From positions 496,001 through 560,000 of the forward strand of contig NC_009253.1 in assembly GCF_000016165.1 (NCBI RefSeq): a stretch of 64,000 bases of DNA, in the 5' to 3' direction. The stretch's first letter is position 1, and every line of letters begins with the position of its first letter. Below the pieces are notes generated by a model. That model was not told the origin of the DNA. It ran no database searches and worked only from the letters and a program-made list of their open reading frames with translations. Below, in pieces: positions 1 to 8,446 of this stretch. The position numbers and the translations under genes were made by a program. This DNA is from Desulforamulus reducens MI-1. GTDB lineage: Bacteria; Bacillota; Desulfotomaculia; Desulfotomaculales; Desulfotomaculaceae.

Positions 1-225
1 AAGGGAACTGTTGGTGAAAAGGAAATCAATCAGTTAAAAAACGGACAAGAGGTACAAGCAAAAGTACCAGCTATCCCGGGTAAGACCTTTACCGGTAAGA
101 TTAGCAACATTGCTCTGGCTGCTGACTCCCAAACAAAGGCTTATCCCATAAAAGTTCAACTGGACAACCCTGGTTATATTATGAAACCCGGTATGTTTGC
201 TGAGATTGTTATCAATAAAAAGTAG
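1..225 (+). CDS. HlyD-family membrane-fusion/adaptor protein (C-terminal part)
   Basis: An open frame runs from the window edge to TAG at 223-225 and gives about 74 residues. They end in a beta-rich segment with the pattern NPGYIMKPGMFAEIVI, typical of the last beta-barrel domain of RND/HlyD periplasmic adaptor proteins. The gene lies 32 bases before a second HlyD-family gene and probably belongs to the same exporter operon. The N-terminus is outside the window, so specificity cannot be judged. Confidence 0.75.
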   Translation, partial: KGTVGEKEINQLKNGQEVQAKVPAIPGKTFTGKISNIALAADSQTKAYPIKVQLDNPGYIMKPGMFAEIVINKK

Positions 226-257
226 TCCTTGATTCTCATTAAAAATCGGAGGTAACG

Positions 258-911
258 ATGAAAAAGAAAAAAATATACCTGGTCATGCTGGTGATGGTGA
301 TTGCCCTAGCCGCAGTTTCTTATTATTACTGGTACCAGAATACACACTACGTTGCCACAGAAGACGCCAGGGTGGATGGGAATATTATTAAAGTCAGCCC
401 TCAGTTAGCAGGGCAGATTATCGAATTACCCATTGAAGAGGATCAGTATCTAGAAAAGGGTGAGTTTGTGGGCCGTCTGTCCGATGTAACCTTACAACTA
501 GGTGCCAACCTCGATTTAACTGTAATCAAAGCACCCATAAGCGGCACTATCATTAAAAAGATTGCCCATGTGGGTGAGATGGCAGCCCCGGGTGTAGCAA
601 TGGCAGTCATGGCCGACTTAAAGGACCTCTACATTACTGCCAATATTGAGGAAAACAAATTGAACAAAGTAAAAGTGGGTCAGATAGTAGAGTACACCAT
701 TGATACTTTTCCCGGTGTTCAATTTAAAGGAAAGGTTTTGACCATTGGCAATGCGGCTAATTCTCTCTTTTCACTATTACCTCAGCAAAATTCCGGCAAT
801 ACCTTTACCAAGGTAACCCAACGAATCCCCGTGAAGATCAGCATCGAGGATTACCACAACAAGCGTCTACTGCCTGGAATGAACGCAGTGATAAAAATTC
901 ATATTCAATAG
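258..911 (+). CDS. HlyD/EmrA-family secretion protein
   Basis: This 217-residue protein should act as the membrane-fusion partner of the MFS pump encoded next. It has an N-terminal transmembrane anchor (about residues 5-24), then a barrel-sandwich (biotinyl-lipoyl-like) half motif around VDGNIIKVSPQLAGQI and a second half around IKAPISGTI, ending with the LLPGMNAVIKI barrel strand. It is short for the family (usually 330-400 residues): the coiled-coil hairpin between the two lipoyl halves is almost absent. A GGAGG lies about 6 bases before the ATG. Confidence 0.85.
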   Translation: MKKKKIYLVMLVMVIALAAVSYYYWYQNTHYVATEDARVDGNIIKVSPQLAGQIIELPIEEDQYLEKGEFVGRLSDVTLQLGANLDLTVIKAPISGTIIKKIAHVGEMAAPGVAMAVMADLKDLYITANIEENKLNKVKVGQIVEYTIDTFPGVQFKGKVLTIGNAANSLFSLLPQQNSGNTFTKVTQRIPVKISIEDYHNKRLLPGMNAVIKIHIQ

Positions 912-924
912 GGGGGTGTTTTAA

Positions 925-2556
925 CTGAGTAATAAACAACCCCCACAAAATCAGGGACAGGGTCCTGTCGGTGGGAATACGGAAAACCAGGCAATCCCCT
1001 GGGGGGCATTGATGATCCTGGTAATCGGGGCCTTTATGGCGATTTTAGACAGCAGTATTGTCAACGTTGCACTGCCTCGTTTTATGACCCTCTTCGGTTC
1101 CTCGGCGGATGAAATTCAATGGATTCTGACCGGCTACATGCTAACCTCCGGAGTGGTGGTGCCCATTACCGGTTATCTGGGGGACCGATTTGGCAACAAG
1201 CGTATGTATATCTGGTCGGTGGCAGCCTTTACCATAGGGTCTTTGCTTTGCGGTCTGGCCTGGAGCACCAATTCTCTGACCATATTCCGGGTCATTCAGG
1301 CCATTGGCGGTGGTATGATTATTCCCATCAGTATGGCCATGATCTATCGTATTATTCCTCGGCAGAAGATAGGTATGGCTCTGGGGATCTGGGGTATTGC
1401 TGCCATTATGGCACCGGCCATTGGTCCTACCCTAGGGGGCTATCTGGTGGATCATTTCAGTTGGCAGTGGATCTTTACCATTAACATCCCCATTGGCATA
1501 GCCGCCATTATGTTGTCCATTGCATACCTGGAAGAAACACCGATACAAAAAAATCTGAAACCGGATATTCCTGGAATTTTATTGAGTTCAGTGGGCTGCT
1601 TTGCACTGCTGTTGGCCCTTAGTGAGGGACAGGATAAGGGATGGACCTCCCAGTATATTGTTACTTTACTGGTTCTATCGGCCTTTACGCTAATTCTCTT
1701 TGTCATGTGGGAGTTGCAAGCACCAAACCCGCTTATCGATATCCGGTTGTTGAATAATCCAGTCTTATCTGCCAGTTTGCTGGCCACTTGCATTGCCACC
1801 ATTGGATTATTCTCGGCGGTTTTCTTAATCCCCATCTATGCTCAAAACCTGCTAGGTTATACTCCAATGGAAACAGGCTTAATGATGATGCCGATGGCCC
1901 TTGTAACCGGCTTCATGATGCCCATTAGCGGTAAGCTGTTTGATAAATTTGGTGCCTTTTGGCTTGGTATTGTCGGGATGTCCATTGTTGTGGGGGTAAC
2001 CTATTACCTGCATACCCTTGGTCTGGATACAAGTTACCACCATATCCAGATCATATTATCCATCAGGGCTGTGGGTTTAGGCTTGGCCACTATGCCCCTG
2101 ACCACAGCCGGCATGAATACAGTTCCTAGGTTTTTGGTGGGCAGGGCATCGGCCCTTAATAATACCGTAAGACAAATCTCTGGTTCAATGGGCATTGCCT
2201 ATTTAACTTATGTCATGCTGCAACGCCAGGCCTACCACACAGCCATTCTAACTGAAGGAGTCAGTATAAGTTCAATGGCAGCTGTACAGGCCCAGGGGCA
2301 AATGCAAAGTTACCTAGCTGCCAACGGAATGGCTGGTCAGGCAGCGGCTCAGGGGTCTTTAGGGATCATTTCCGGCTTAATAGCTCGTCAGTCCTTCATG
2401 ACTGCACTGGATGACACCTTTGTGGTTAGCGCCATTATTATTGCCTTTGTTTTACCTATGATGTTCCTGCTGAGCAAACACAGAGTGGAGAAAGAAAGAA
2501 AAAGACAGGAAGCAAGATATGCACATTTGTTTCAGGGAACCTCCGGCGTCATATAA
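925..2556 (+). CDS. EmrB/QacA-type MFS drug exporter (DHA2 family)
   Basis: This is a 14-helix drug:proton antiporter. The DHA2 signature FMAILDSSIVNVALP lies in helix 1, GYLGDRFGNKR in loop 2-3, and repeated hydrophobic spans continue to the C-terminus. It follows the HlyD gene by 13 bases, so the two form an EmrAB-like pump. The start is uncertain. TTG 1009 and ATG 1012 fall at the beginning of helix 1 and lack a properly spaced ribosome site. CTG at 925, 8 bases after an AGGGGGGTG run, adds a 28-residue hydrophilic Gln/Pro/Gly-rich tail, which is normal for this family. I use CTG 925; an annotation starting at 1009 would be the same gene. Confidence 0.85.
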   Translation: MSNKQPPQNQGQGPVGGNTENQAIPWGALMILVIGAFMAILDSSIVNVALPRFMTLFGSSADEIQWILTGYMLTSGVVVPITGYLGDRFGNKRMYIWSVAAFTIGSLLCGLAWSTNSLTIFRVIQAIGGGMIIPISMAMIYRIIPRQKIGMALGIWGIAAIMAPAIGPTLGGYLVDHFSWQWIFTINIPIGIAAIMLSIAYLEETPIQKNLKPDIPGILLSSVGCFALLLALSEGQDKGWTSQYIVTLLVLSAFTLILFVMWELQAPNPLIDIRLLNNPVLSASLLATCIATIGLFSAVFLIPIYAQNLLGYTPMETGLMMMPMALVTGFMMPISGKLFDKFGAFWLGIVGMSIVVGVTYYLHTLGLDTSYHHIQIILSIRAVGLGLATMPLTTAGMNTVPRFLVGRASALNNTVRQISGSMGIAYLTYVMLQRQAYHTAILTEGVSISSMAAVQAQGQMQSYLAANGMAGQAAAQGSLGIISGLIARQSFMTALDDTFVVSAIIIAFVLPMMFLLSKHRVEKERKRQEARYAHLFQGTSGVI

Positions 2557-2620
2557 CTTATCAAATTGGGAATCTTTTATTCATGCTTCTTTCCCCCTTT
2601 GACTTCATGCTCACATTCAG

Positions 2621-2658
2621 GCTGCAGATCCCACAGAGGTTCTGTAGCTTTTTAGTTT
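2621..2658 (+). terminator. Rho-independent terminator after the MFS exporter
   Basis: An 8-bp stem (GCTGCAGA with TCTGTAGC, one G-T pair) with a 12-base loop is followed by CTTTTTAGTTTT. It lies about 65 bases after the exporter stop codon. Confidence 0.6.
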
Positions 2659-2710
2659 TATAAATGTAATCCTTGGCATACCCATTAAAAAAAGAAGGGG
2701 AGCTTAGGAT

Positions 2711-2899
2711 ATGCTTAGTAACTTAAAGCTACTGATGGAATTGCAGATGTACAGGGAAGATGCTGAAAAGCTAGCAGAGATTTTTCATTTCCATCAAGAT
2801 AAATTACTTAAGTTAAAGGAAAAATACCCGCACTGGAAGTCTTATCTCAAGCCAGAAGTGCTGGCGAGTTTAAGGCAAAAGGGCTTACCTATAGATTAA
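2711..2899 (+). CDS. hypothetical protein, 62 aa
   Basis: I do not recognise this protein. It is a small charged helical protein ending KPEVLASLRQKGLPID, with no membrane segment and no cysteines. A good ribosome site (AAGGGGAG) lies about 7 bases before the ATG. It stands alone between the exporter terminator and the Cys-rich peptide gene. Confidence 0.6.
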   Translation: MLSNLKLLMELQMYREDAEKLAEIFHFHQDKLLKLKEKYPHWKSYLKPEVLASLRQKGLPID

Positions 2900-3021
2900 G
2901 GAAGATACAGGATATTAGAGGCTTCTTTGTGGCATGCTGGTATTGGAAAAAATGATACAGGAAAAATGATTTTTGTGGTGAAATAATAGATAAGTATAAT
3001 TTAGGTTAGGAGGGACTCAAC

Positions 3022-3135
3022 ATGAAGTGTATTTATGAAGACGTTCCATGCAAATGCAATACCTCCTGTCAGGAAGAATGCGAAGGCTGCTATTGTATGA
3101 AATGTCCATTAAAAGAAAAGCCGCCGCACTACTAG
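3022..3135 (+). CDS. Cys-rich 37-aa microprotein
   Basis: ATG 3022 follows a strong TTAGGAGGG ribosome site by 8 bases, and the frame closes with TAG at 3133. The 37-residue product has eight cysteines, at positions 3, 10, 12, 16, 20, 23, 25 and 28, including CKC, CYC and CMKC pairs. This density suggests metal binding or a disulfide-rich fold; function is unknown. A longer frame over the same bases (3048-3272) lacks a ribosome site and looks like a shadow. The next gene starts 151 bases downstream. Confidence 0.6.
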   Translation: MKCIYEDVPCKCNTSCQEECEGCYCMKCPLKEKPPHY

Positions 3136-3286
3136 GAGAAAGGGATTCCTTCCAGTACCATTGCTTTAACGATGTATTTCTCTGGATTACTGACCTACAA
3201 TTCAAAAATCAAGGTCCTGTATTGGGGTTTATGAAGCAACCCGTTGAGATTATAAACATAATCCTTAGTTAAAGGAGGTTGAATAG

Positions 3287-3652
3287 ATGGAAAGGGAAGC
3301 TCCCAAAGTAAAGCTGGACACCGTGATTAAACTTTGTACCGAGGGAATTGAGATGCTTTCCCAGGGAAAGGTCCAGGAGACTATGAATGGGCTTTTACAT
3401 ACGCTGGAAATGGCCCGGCAAATGTTGGCAGTGCATAATGGCGGCAGGGGAGAAGTATGGGTGAAGGCTAAGGTAAAACTGGGTGAAATCTCCCCGGGTA
3501 CCCGGGGAAAGCTCATCCGAAATGATGAAATAGGGATGTTGGTACAGTGGGATGTGCCCGACAGCCAGCGTCCGCTGGTGGATTTATTCATTAGAAACCA
3601 TTTTGAAGACTACATTGAATTAGAAGATCAGTGTAGTAACCACCATCATTAA
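3287..3652 (+). CDS. hypothetical protein, 121 aa
   Basis: I do not recognise this protein. The first half is a helical segment (residues 5-45). The second half contains VKLGEISPGTRGKLIRNDEIGMLVQWDVP, which resembles a small beta-barrel, and the tail is HHH. AAAGGAGG is 8 bases before the ATG. It has no close neighbour on its strand: the next gene runs the other way. Confidence 0.65.
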   Translation: MEREAPKVKLDTVIKLCTEGIEMLSQGKVQETMNGLLHTLEMARQMLAVHNGGRGEVWVKAKVKLGEISPGTRGKLIRNDEIGMLVQWDVPDSQRPLVDLFIRNHFEDYIELEDQCSNHHH

Positions 3653-3802
3653 TTTGAGTAAATTTCAAATTCCTGAGTCCAGTATTTTAGCGGTTTCTAG
3701 AAAGGAAAAAAGGACTTCACCACTGGCCTGGTAGTATAAATGTCCCCATGTTTCCGCATGGTGCTTAGAATTAAGATTTAACACGCTATAAAAGGCGTCT
3801 TG

Positions 3803-4798
3803 TTAAAAGAAAGAGCATGATTTTGAGGTCTGCAATTCATGGCTGTCGAAACGTTTCAATAAATAGGACACAAATGCAGCTAAGGGTTGCTGGAAGAGCA
3901 TAGCCAAGGTAATTGGCAAAGCAACGGAGACGGGAAAGTATGTTAATGCCAGAACCATTCCTAGACTATTGTTACGCATACCAACTCCGTAAATTATTGA
4001 CACCATTCTCTCGCGCTGGTGACCCTTTAAGACATAGGAACCTATATAACCCAGGGAATAGCCACTAATAGATAAAATAAAAATAACCAATAACAATTTA
4101 ATTACAGTATGGTTCCAGTGAATTTCTGGTGCTATGACGCTGGCATTAATGTATACAACCAGAAAAAGGGCTATTTTTGAAGTGAAGCCTCCAATGGATT
4201 TCGAATAATTACGTAAACTACCGTGGGTTAGATCATTAACTACCATTCCTAGCAGACTGGGGACAGTAATCATCCCCAAAAGACCTACCAGAAGGTGAAC
4301 AACATCAATATTTACTGTCCTTCCTGCAACCAGCGTAATAAAAAGTGGCAGTAAAACAGGACTAATTAGTGTATCTAGAGTTACTGCCACCATTGATAAA
4401 GCAACATCTCCACCCGCTAACGAAGTCCAAATAATAGAGGTGACGCCTATAGGGATAGTGGCACCGATCAAAAATCCTAACCGTATGAACGCATTGTCAG
4501 GGTAAAACAAAATCCCAATACAAAAAGCTAACAAGGGCATAATTCCGTGAATTAACAGCAACATCCATATATTTATCCATGGTTTGGCTAGAATATGGAT
4601 AAAATCCTTTAGACTAGAATCCAGGGCAGTAACAAATGTCATATAAGCAAATAAGAGTGTTGCCAGCCAATTCCCAAATTTTGATGTAGGTAAAGAAAAG
4701 GTAAAACCAAATAATAACGCAGACAATACTACGAAAAACATACGGCGACTGAGCCAAATGTTCCAGAGACTAAAGTAATTTAACATACTAAACCGCAT
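3803..4798 (-). CDS. bile acid:sodium symporter (BASS) family transporter
   Basis: This 331-residue integral membrane protein has about nine or ten hydrophobic spans and the BASS-family GVGMRNNSLGMVLA segment near residue 275. The family carries organic anions with sodium; the substrate here is unknown. ATG 4798 has AAGGG directly against it, whereas the in-frame ATG four codons later (4786) lies 11 bases after the same AAGGG, so the true start may be 4786. It is transcribed alone and divergently from spoIIR. Confidence 0.75.
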   Translation of the reverse strand: MRFSMLNYFSLWNIWLSRRMFFVVLSALLFGFTFSLPTSKFGNWLATLLFAYMTFVTALDSSLKDFIHILAKPWINIWMLLLIHGIMPLLAFCIGILFYPDNAFIRLGFLIGATIPIGVTSIIWTSLAGGDVALSMVAVTLDTLISPVLLPLFITLVAGRTVNIDVVHLLVGLLGMITVPSLLGMVVNDLTHGSLRNYSKSIGGFTSKIALFLVVYINASVIAPEIHWNHTVIKLLLVIFILSISGYSLGYIGSYVLKGHQRERMVSIIYGVGMRNNSLGMVLALTYFPVSVALPITLAMLFQQPLAAFVSYLLKRFDSHELQTSKSCSFF

Positions 4799-4953
4799 CC
4801 CTTATGAGAGATTTCTTAAGTGATAAATGCTATTAAAGATAAAAAGTAGGACTTTTTATAGGGTAACATAAAAAACATTAACTTACAAATAATTCATTTT
4901 TCTATTTTATTACTAACGTTTCTTTGGTATTTATGTATAAAAATGTCACTAAA

Positions 4954-4989
4954 CTCACATACTCTTAGTAACTGATTAGTGTATGTGAG
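4954..4989 (+). promoter_or_regulatory. inverted repeat over the spoIIR ribosome site
   Basis: CTCACATAC (4954-4962) and GTATGTGAG (4981-4989) are perfect 9-bp inverted copies with an 18-base loop. The right arm contains the GAG of the GAGG ribosome site of spoIIR, so a hairpin in the mRNA would hide it. It could equally be a protein operator. Confidence 0.4.
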
Positions 4990-5001
4990 GTGTTGGCATT
5001 A

Positions 5002-5586
5002 ATGAAGTGTTCTAGAAAATTTATTTATGCAATTTGTATTTTAATAGGGCTAATTGTTTCTTCCTTTTGGTCTTACCGTATTTATGTACAACATGAATTT
5101 GCCAGTGAATTAATTCGGTTTCATGTAATTGCCAATAGCGACAGTTTTCAAGATCAGAGCCTTAAGCTGCATGTAAGGGACGTTGTTGTGGAAGAAATGA
5201 AAAATAAATTTAGAAATACCAATAGCCGGGAAGAAGCTGAAAAAATTGTTCTGAACAGTATGGATGAAATCAAGGCACTTGCTCATAAACAGATTCAACG
5301 AGAGGGTAAGGACTACCCGGTAAAGGTTATGATGGGTGATTTTTATTTTCCCACCAAAAGTTATGGCAGTTTGACCTTACCGGCCGGTGACTACCATGCA
5401 GTTCGGGTTATTATCGGGGAAGGACAGGGTAAAAACTGGTGGTGCGTGCTTTTCCCCCCCTTGTGTTTTGTGGACAGTGTAGAGGACTTGGAGGAGAATG
5501 AAACTGCTAGGGGACTGAAAGTATTTGAAAAAGATAAAGTGGAGTTCCGACTTAAATGTGTAGATGTTTTAAAAATGTTTAGTTAG
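5002..5586 (+). CDS. spoIIR: stage II sporulation protein R (SpoIIR)
   Basis: SpoIIR is made in the forespore, exported across its membrane, and triggers the SpoIIGA protease that activates pro-sigma-E in the mother cell. The protein starts with a transmembrane signal (about residues 8-26) followed by the family hallmark RFHVIANSDSFQDQSLKLHVRD-like segment, then a helical region and WWCVLFPPLCFVD, all typical. I start at ATG 5002, about 10 bases after GAGG, rather than GTG 4990, which overlaps the ribosome site. It is a single-gene unit. Confidence 0.9.
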   Translation: MKCSRKFIYAICILIGLIVSSFWSYRIYVQHEFASELIRFHVIANSDSFQDQSLKLHVRDVVVEEMKNKFRNTNSREEAEKIVLNSMDEIKALAHKQIQREGKDYPVKVMMGDFYFPTKSYGSLTLPAGDYHAVRVIIGEGQGKNWWCVLFPPLCFVDSVEDLEENETARGLKVFEKDKVEFRLKCVDVLKMFS

Positions 5587-5686
5587 AATATCTGATTGAA
5601 TGATTGTAAAAATTAACTTTAATGGATGTATAAAGGGTACACGAAAGATTAGGTTTGTAGTAAAATAGTACCATAGGTGCATTCAG

Positions 5687-5782
5687 TTGGTTTCTTCATT
5701 GGCGGCCATTGCCTTATTAGGTGGAGGATTAATTGTTTTAAACAAATTTGTTACAAGATGGCTGTCCCAAAAGAAGGACTAA
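5687..5782 (+). CDS. possible 31-aa single-span membrane peptide
   Basis: A TTG codon 7 bases after AGGTG opens a 31-codon frame. It encodes a hydrophobic span (SSLAAIALLGGGLIVL) followed by a positive tail ending RWLSQKKD, which fits a small inner-membrane peptide with its C-terminus inside. It stops 30 bases before the next gene. Overlapping frames in this stretch lack both features. Confidence 0.4.
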   Translation: MVSSLAAIALLGGGLIVLNKFVTRWLSQKKD

Positions 5783-5812
5783 TATTTATAAAAGTAAATG
5801 GAGGTATATTTT

Positions 5813-6085
5813 ATGCAGCATCCTACCAACACCAGAATCATTTTTGCAGAAAACCCTGAAGAAGCAAAGCAAAAGTACCTGGCCCTGAATATCCAAACCA
5901 AAGATCCAAGTCCCGGGGTGGAAGTTCTAAAGCCTCAGGAAGATGAAGAGTTTGACATTAATTCAGATATTAACCTGATCGGTGAAGTATCAGTGGGCCC
6001 TTCCATCATGGAAGAAATCCGGAAGGATCCTGAAAAGGCCTATGTGGTGTATTTCTTGGAAGATCCTAATAACTTTTCTAAATAG
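5813..6085 (+). CDS. hypothetical acidic protein, 90 aa
   Basis: I do not recognise this soluble acidic protein (DEEFDINSDINLIGEV in the middle, MEEIRKDPEKAYVVYFLED near the end). ATG 5813 is 8 bases after TGGAGG; an upstream ATG at 5798 would lie inside that ribosome site. A terminator follows immediately. Confidence 0.7.
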   Translation: MQHPTNTRIIFAENPEEAKQKYLALNIQTKDPSPGVEVLKPQEDEEFDINSDINLIGEVSVGPSIMEEIRKDPEKAYVVYFLEDPNNFSK

Positions 6086-6095
6086 TTTGAGCTTT

Positions 6096-6133
6096 TGACC
6101 CTGTCTTTGGATAAAAAGGCAGGGTCATTCTTT
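6096..6133 (+). terminator. Rho-independent terminator
   Basis: TGACCCTG and CAGGGTCA form an 8-bp stem, followed by ATTCTTT. It lies 10 bases after the stop codon of the 90-aa gene. Confidence 0.75.
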
Positions 6134-6221
6134 AGTCTACCTATTAGAAAACAATTGTCGTTATATTAAAACCTTAGGGTTATATTTTTCGTCTGTTATA
6201 TAGTAACCTTTGTAGAAAGGA

Positions 6222-6704
6222 TTGAGAAAGATTAACAGTCGATCCATTGAAGGCAAAACAGTGAGCCAGATTGAGCGGGATCTGCGTGTTAAAAAAAGTC
6301 CCTCTATTGATTGGAAATTAGTTGTGGGTGGGGTTCTGTTTGTGGTTTACCTCTGCATGTGTTGGTTTCTTTTCAGGCAAACAGCCCTGGCGAATCGGCT
6401 TGAACAAGAAAATCTTGCACTCAAGAAGCAGATTCAAGAACAACAGCAGTTACTGGAGTCTAAAAAAACACCGATAGCGACACCGCCGGTCCCAGCCCCT
6501 TCACAAAAGCCACAGCCCCGGGGAAATGAACTACTGACTTATCAGATTCAAAAGGGGGACAATTTTGCTACCATTTCCGCAAAGTTCTACAAAACAGAGG
6601 CCTATGCGGATCAGTTGGCTAAATTAAACGATCTCTCTGGCACGTTACAAATTGGACAACCAGTGCTGGTACCCCGGCAACCTTTAGAAACCTGGAAGAA
6701 ATGA
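6222..6704 (+). CDS. membrane-anchored LysM-domain protein
   Basis: The 160-residue protein has a basic N-terminus, one transmembrane span (about residues 33-51), a coiled-coil stretch, a Pro-rich linker and a C-terminal LysM domain (about 105-152, YQIQKGDNFATISAKFY ... IGQPVLVP). LysM binds GlcNAc-containing glycans, so the protein probably tethers something to peptidoglycan. The start is TTG 6222 just after AGAAAGGA. A strong terminator follows. Confidence 0.8.
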   Translation: MRKINSRSIEGKTVSQIERDLRVKKSPSIDWKLVVGGVLFVVYLCMCWFLFRQTALANRLEQENLALKKQIQEQQQLLESKKTPIATPPVPAPSQKPQPRGNELLTYQIQKGDNFATISAKFYKTEAYADQLAKLNDLSGTLQIGQPVLVPRQPLETWKK

Positions 6705-6710
6705 TGATAC

Positions 6711-6742
6711 AAAAAAACTCTGCCAGTAGGCAGAGTTTTTTT
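6711..6742 (+). terminator. Rho-independent terminator, probably bidirectional
   Basis: ACTCTGCC/GGCAGAGT stem with an AGTA loop, flanked by A7 on the left and T7 on the right. It can end both the LysM gene and the oppositely oriented tRNA. Confidence 0.85.
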
Positions 6743-6747
6743 GTAAC

Positions 6748-6823
<76 letters not shown>

Positions 6824-6834
6824 ACAACTATATT

Positions 6835-6863
6835 AGTATAACACCGTAATACTAATATGTCAA
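6835..6863 (-). promoter_or_regulatory. sigma-A promoter of tRNA-fMet
   Basis: On the minus strand TTGACA (6858-6863) and TATACT (6835-6840) are 17 bases apart, 12 bases before the tRNA. Confidence 0.75.
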
Positions 6864-7127
6864 ATATTTTTTAAGAAGTCACCTAACACAAGTACAAAAA
6901 TTCTTTTTTTTGCTGTGATACAGATTACTGACAGAGAACCCAGTGCATTCTAAAATAAGTAAGAACCTCGGTGTTGTGTTCTAAAAAGAAACATTAGTGC
7001 TATTGTGGAACAAATAAGTTAGTAATATGCTATAAAACAAAACACACGATCTAGATTAGTCGAGATATGTAAAGGGTTTTCTGGTGTTGAGTGAGGGGGA
7101 AGTTTGGCATGTTTTTTGCTTTATAAC

Positions 7128-7162
7128 ATATAAAAAGAAAAAACCCGACTAGGTATCGGGTT
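7128..7162 (-). terminator. second (distal) terminator of the hydrogenase operon
   Basis: On the minus strand AACCCGA/TCGGGTT forms a 7-bp stem followed by TTTTTTCTTTTT. It lies 40 bases beyond another terminator, forming a tandem pair. The rest of 6864-7190 is AT-rich and shows nothing clear. Confidence 0.7.
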
Positions 7163-7193
7163 ACAAAAAAACAATACAGGCGCAATTTTTAAC

Positions 7194-7239
7194 TTATTAA
7201 AAAAGAAGGGCGGGGGTCTCGACGAGCCTCCGCCCTTCT
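7194..7239 (-). terminator. terminator of the hydrogenase operon
   Basis: AGAAGGGCGG / CCGCCCTTCT stem (7204-7239) followed on the minus strand by a T6 run. It lies 25 bases after the last gene of the operon. Confidence 0.85.
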
Positions 7240-7263
7240 ACCTAGCGGTAGTGTTATTTAATA

Positions 7264-8409
7264 TTAGGCAGCTTGACCGTGATGATCATCGTGTTCTAGA
7301 ATTTTGAAGTTTTCTACGATAAAGCAGTATGCCAGCACACCCATTGCAACCAAACCGGCACTAACAATGAACTCCCAGATAGAAGGAACATAGGATACAC
7401 CGGTTGAGCGAATCATACCAATCACAACAACGTTCATACGGTTTAGAACAACACCACAGCTTACCAGTAAACCGAAGGTAAATAGACCCTTACGGGTTGC
7501 GCTAAAGCCGCTGAAGCAAATAATGATGGGCACAATTATACCGAAAATCATTTCGATTAAGAACATGTTGGCTTCAAAGGTTCCGGAGAACATCAGTCCA
7601 AATACGCCACGACTTACTAAATCATAGATTTTTAATAACAGATAAAAAATCATAACAAAGCCAGAAATACGGATTAGCTTCTGTAAAACCGGAATAGGTA
7701 CCCAGTGATCATAAGCCTTTCCGGCCAGAGTAGTTTCCACACAGATCATTGCAGGTCCTACAAAGAAAGAGGACAGCAAGAAAAAGAAGAAGATAATAGG
7801 AGACCACCACAGGGGATATAGCTTATCAACCATCAGCAGGTACAGACCACCCAGAGAAGACTGGTGCAGGGTGGGGAAAATAATACCAATAATCATCAAT
7901 ACAGGCAGAGCCTTTTTGAAAATACTATGGAATTGAGTACCGATCCGTTCGGTGGCAATTTCACCAAATTCCAGAATTTGTACAGTGGTGTAACAGGAAA
8001 CACACCAGAAAACTTCAAACAGTACCGAGGAGTGACCCCAGGATACGAATGGACGCCAGAAGTTAAACCACTGGCCGATATCAAGGAACAGACCAGCCAT
8101 TACCAACAGGTAACCAATTAAGGATGTTAACATAGCACTACGGGCGATGGGGTGGAAATATTCCTTATGCAGAACGTGTACGATAAGTGCAGTACCATAA
8201 CCACCACCGGCCAATGCAACACCGCAAAGGACGTCGAAACCGATCCAAAGACCCCAGGGCCATTCATCGCTCAGATTTGTAACCATGCCAAGGCCGGTTA
8301 CCAGACGGAAGACGATTACGCCTACGGCGACAGCCGATAACAGCATTAATAATACGCGTGTGGGAGTCATTTTAAAACTCCACTTTTGGGCTTGGGCGTG
8401 AGACGCCAT
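7264..8409 (-). CDS. HybB/NrfD-type quinone-interacting membrane subunit
   Basis: The 381-residue protein has about ten transmembrane helices and the NrfD/HybB layout (GLWIGFDVLCGVALAGGG near residue 54, FEFVW-like turns). In hydrogenase 2 and related complexes this subunit passes electrons between an extracytoplasmic iron-sulfur subunit and menaquinone without needing heme. It is the third gene after the [FeFe] hydrogenase and the ferredoxin subunit on the same strand, so it should anchor that complex. The His-rich tail HDDHHGQAA is unusual. Confidence 0.88.
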   Translation of the reverse strand: MASHAQAQKWSFKMTPTRVLLMLLSAVAVGVIVFRLVTGLGMVTNLSDEWPWGLWIGFDVLCGVALAGGGYGTALIVHVLHKEYFHPIARSAMLTSLIGYLLVMAGLFLDIGQWFNFWRPFVSWGHSSVLFEVFWCVSCYTTVQILEFGEIATERIGTQFHSIFKKALPVLMIIGIIFPTLHQSSLGGLYLLMVDKLYPLWWSPIIFFFFLLSSFFVGPAMICVETTLAGKAYDHWVPIPVLQKLIRISGFVMIFYLLLKIYDLVSRGVFGLMFSGTFEANMFLIEMIFGIIVPIIICFSGFSATRKGLFTFGLLVSCGVVLNRMNVVVIGMIRSTGVSYVPSIWEFIVSAGLVAMGVLAYCFIVENFKILEHDDHHGQAA

Positions 8410-8446
8410 GTATATCCCCCCAGTTCTCAGAAATAGTTGAATTGTA

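Noticed and set aside
3048-3272. 74-codon plus-strand frame
   Set aside because: It overlaps the Cys-rich peptide in another frame, lacks a ribosome site and shows no protein-like pattern.
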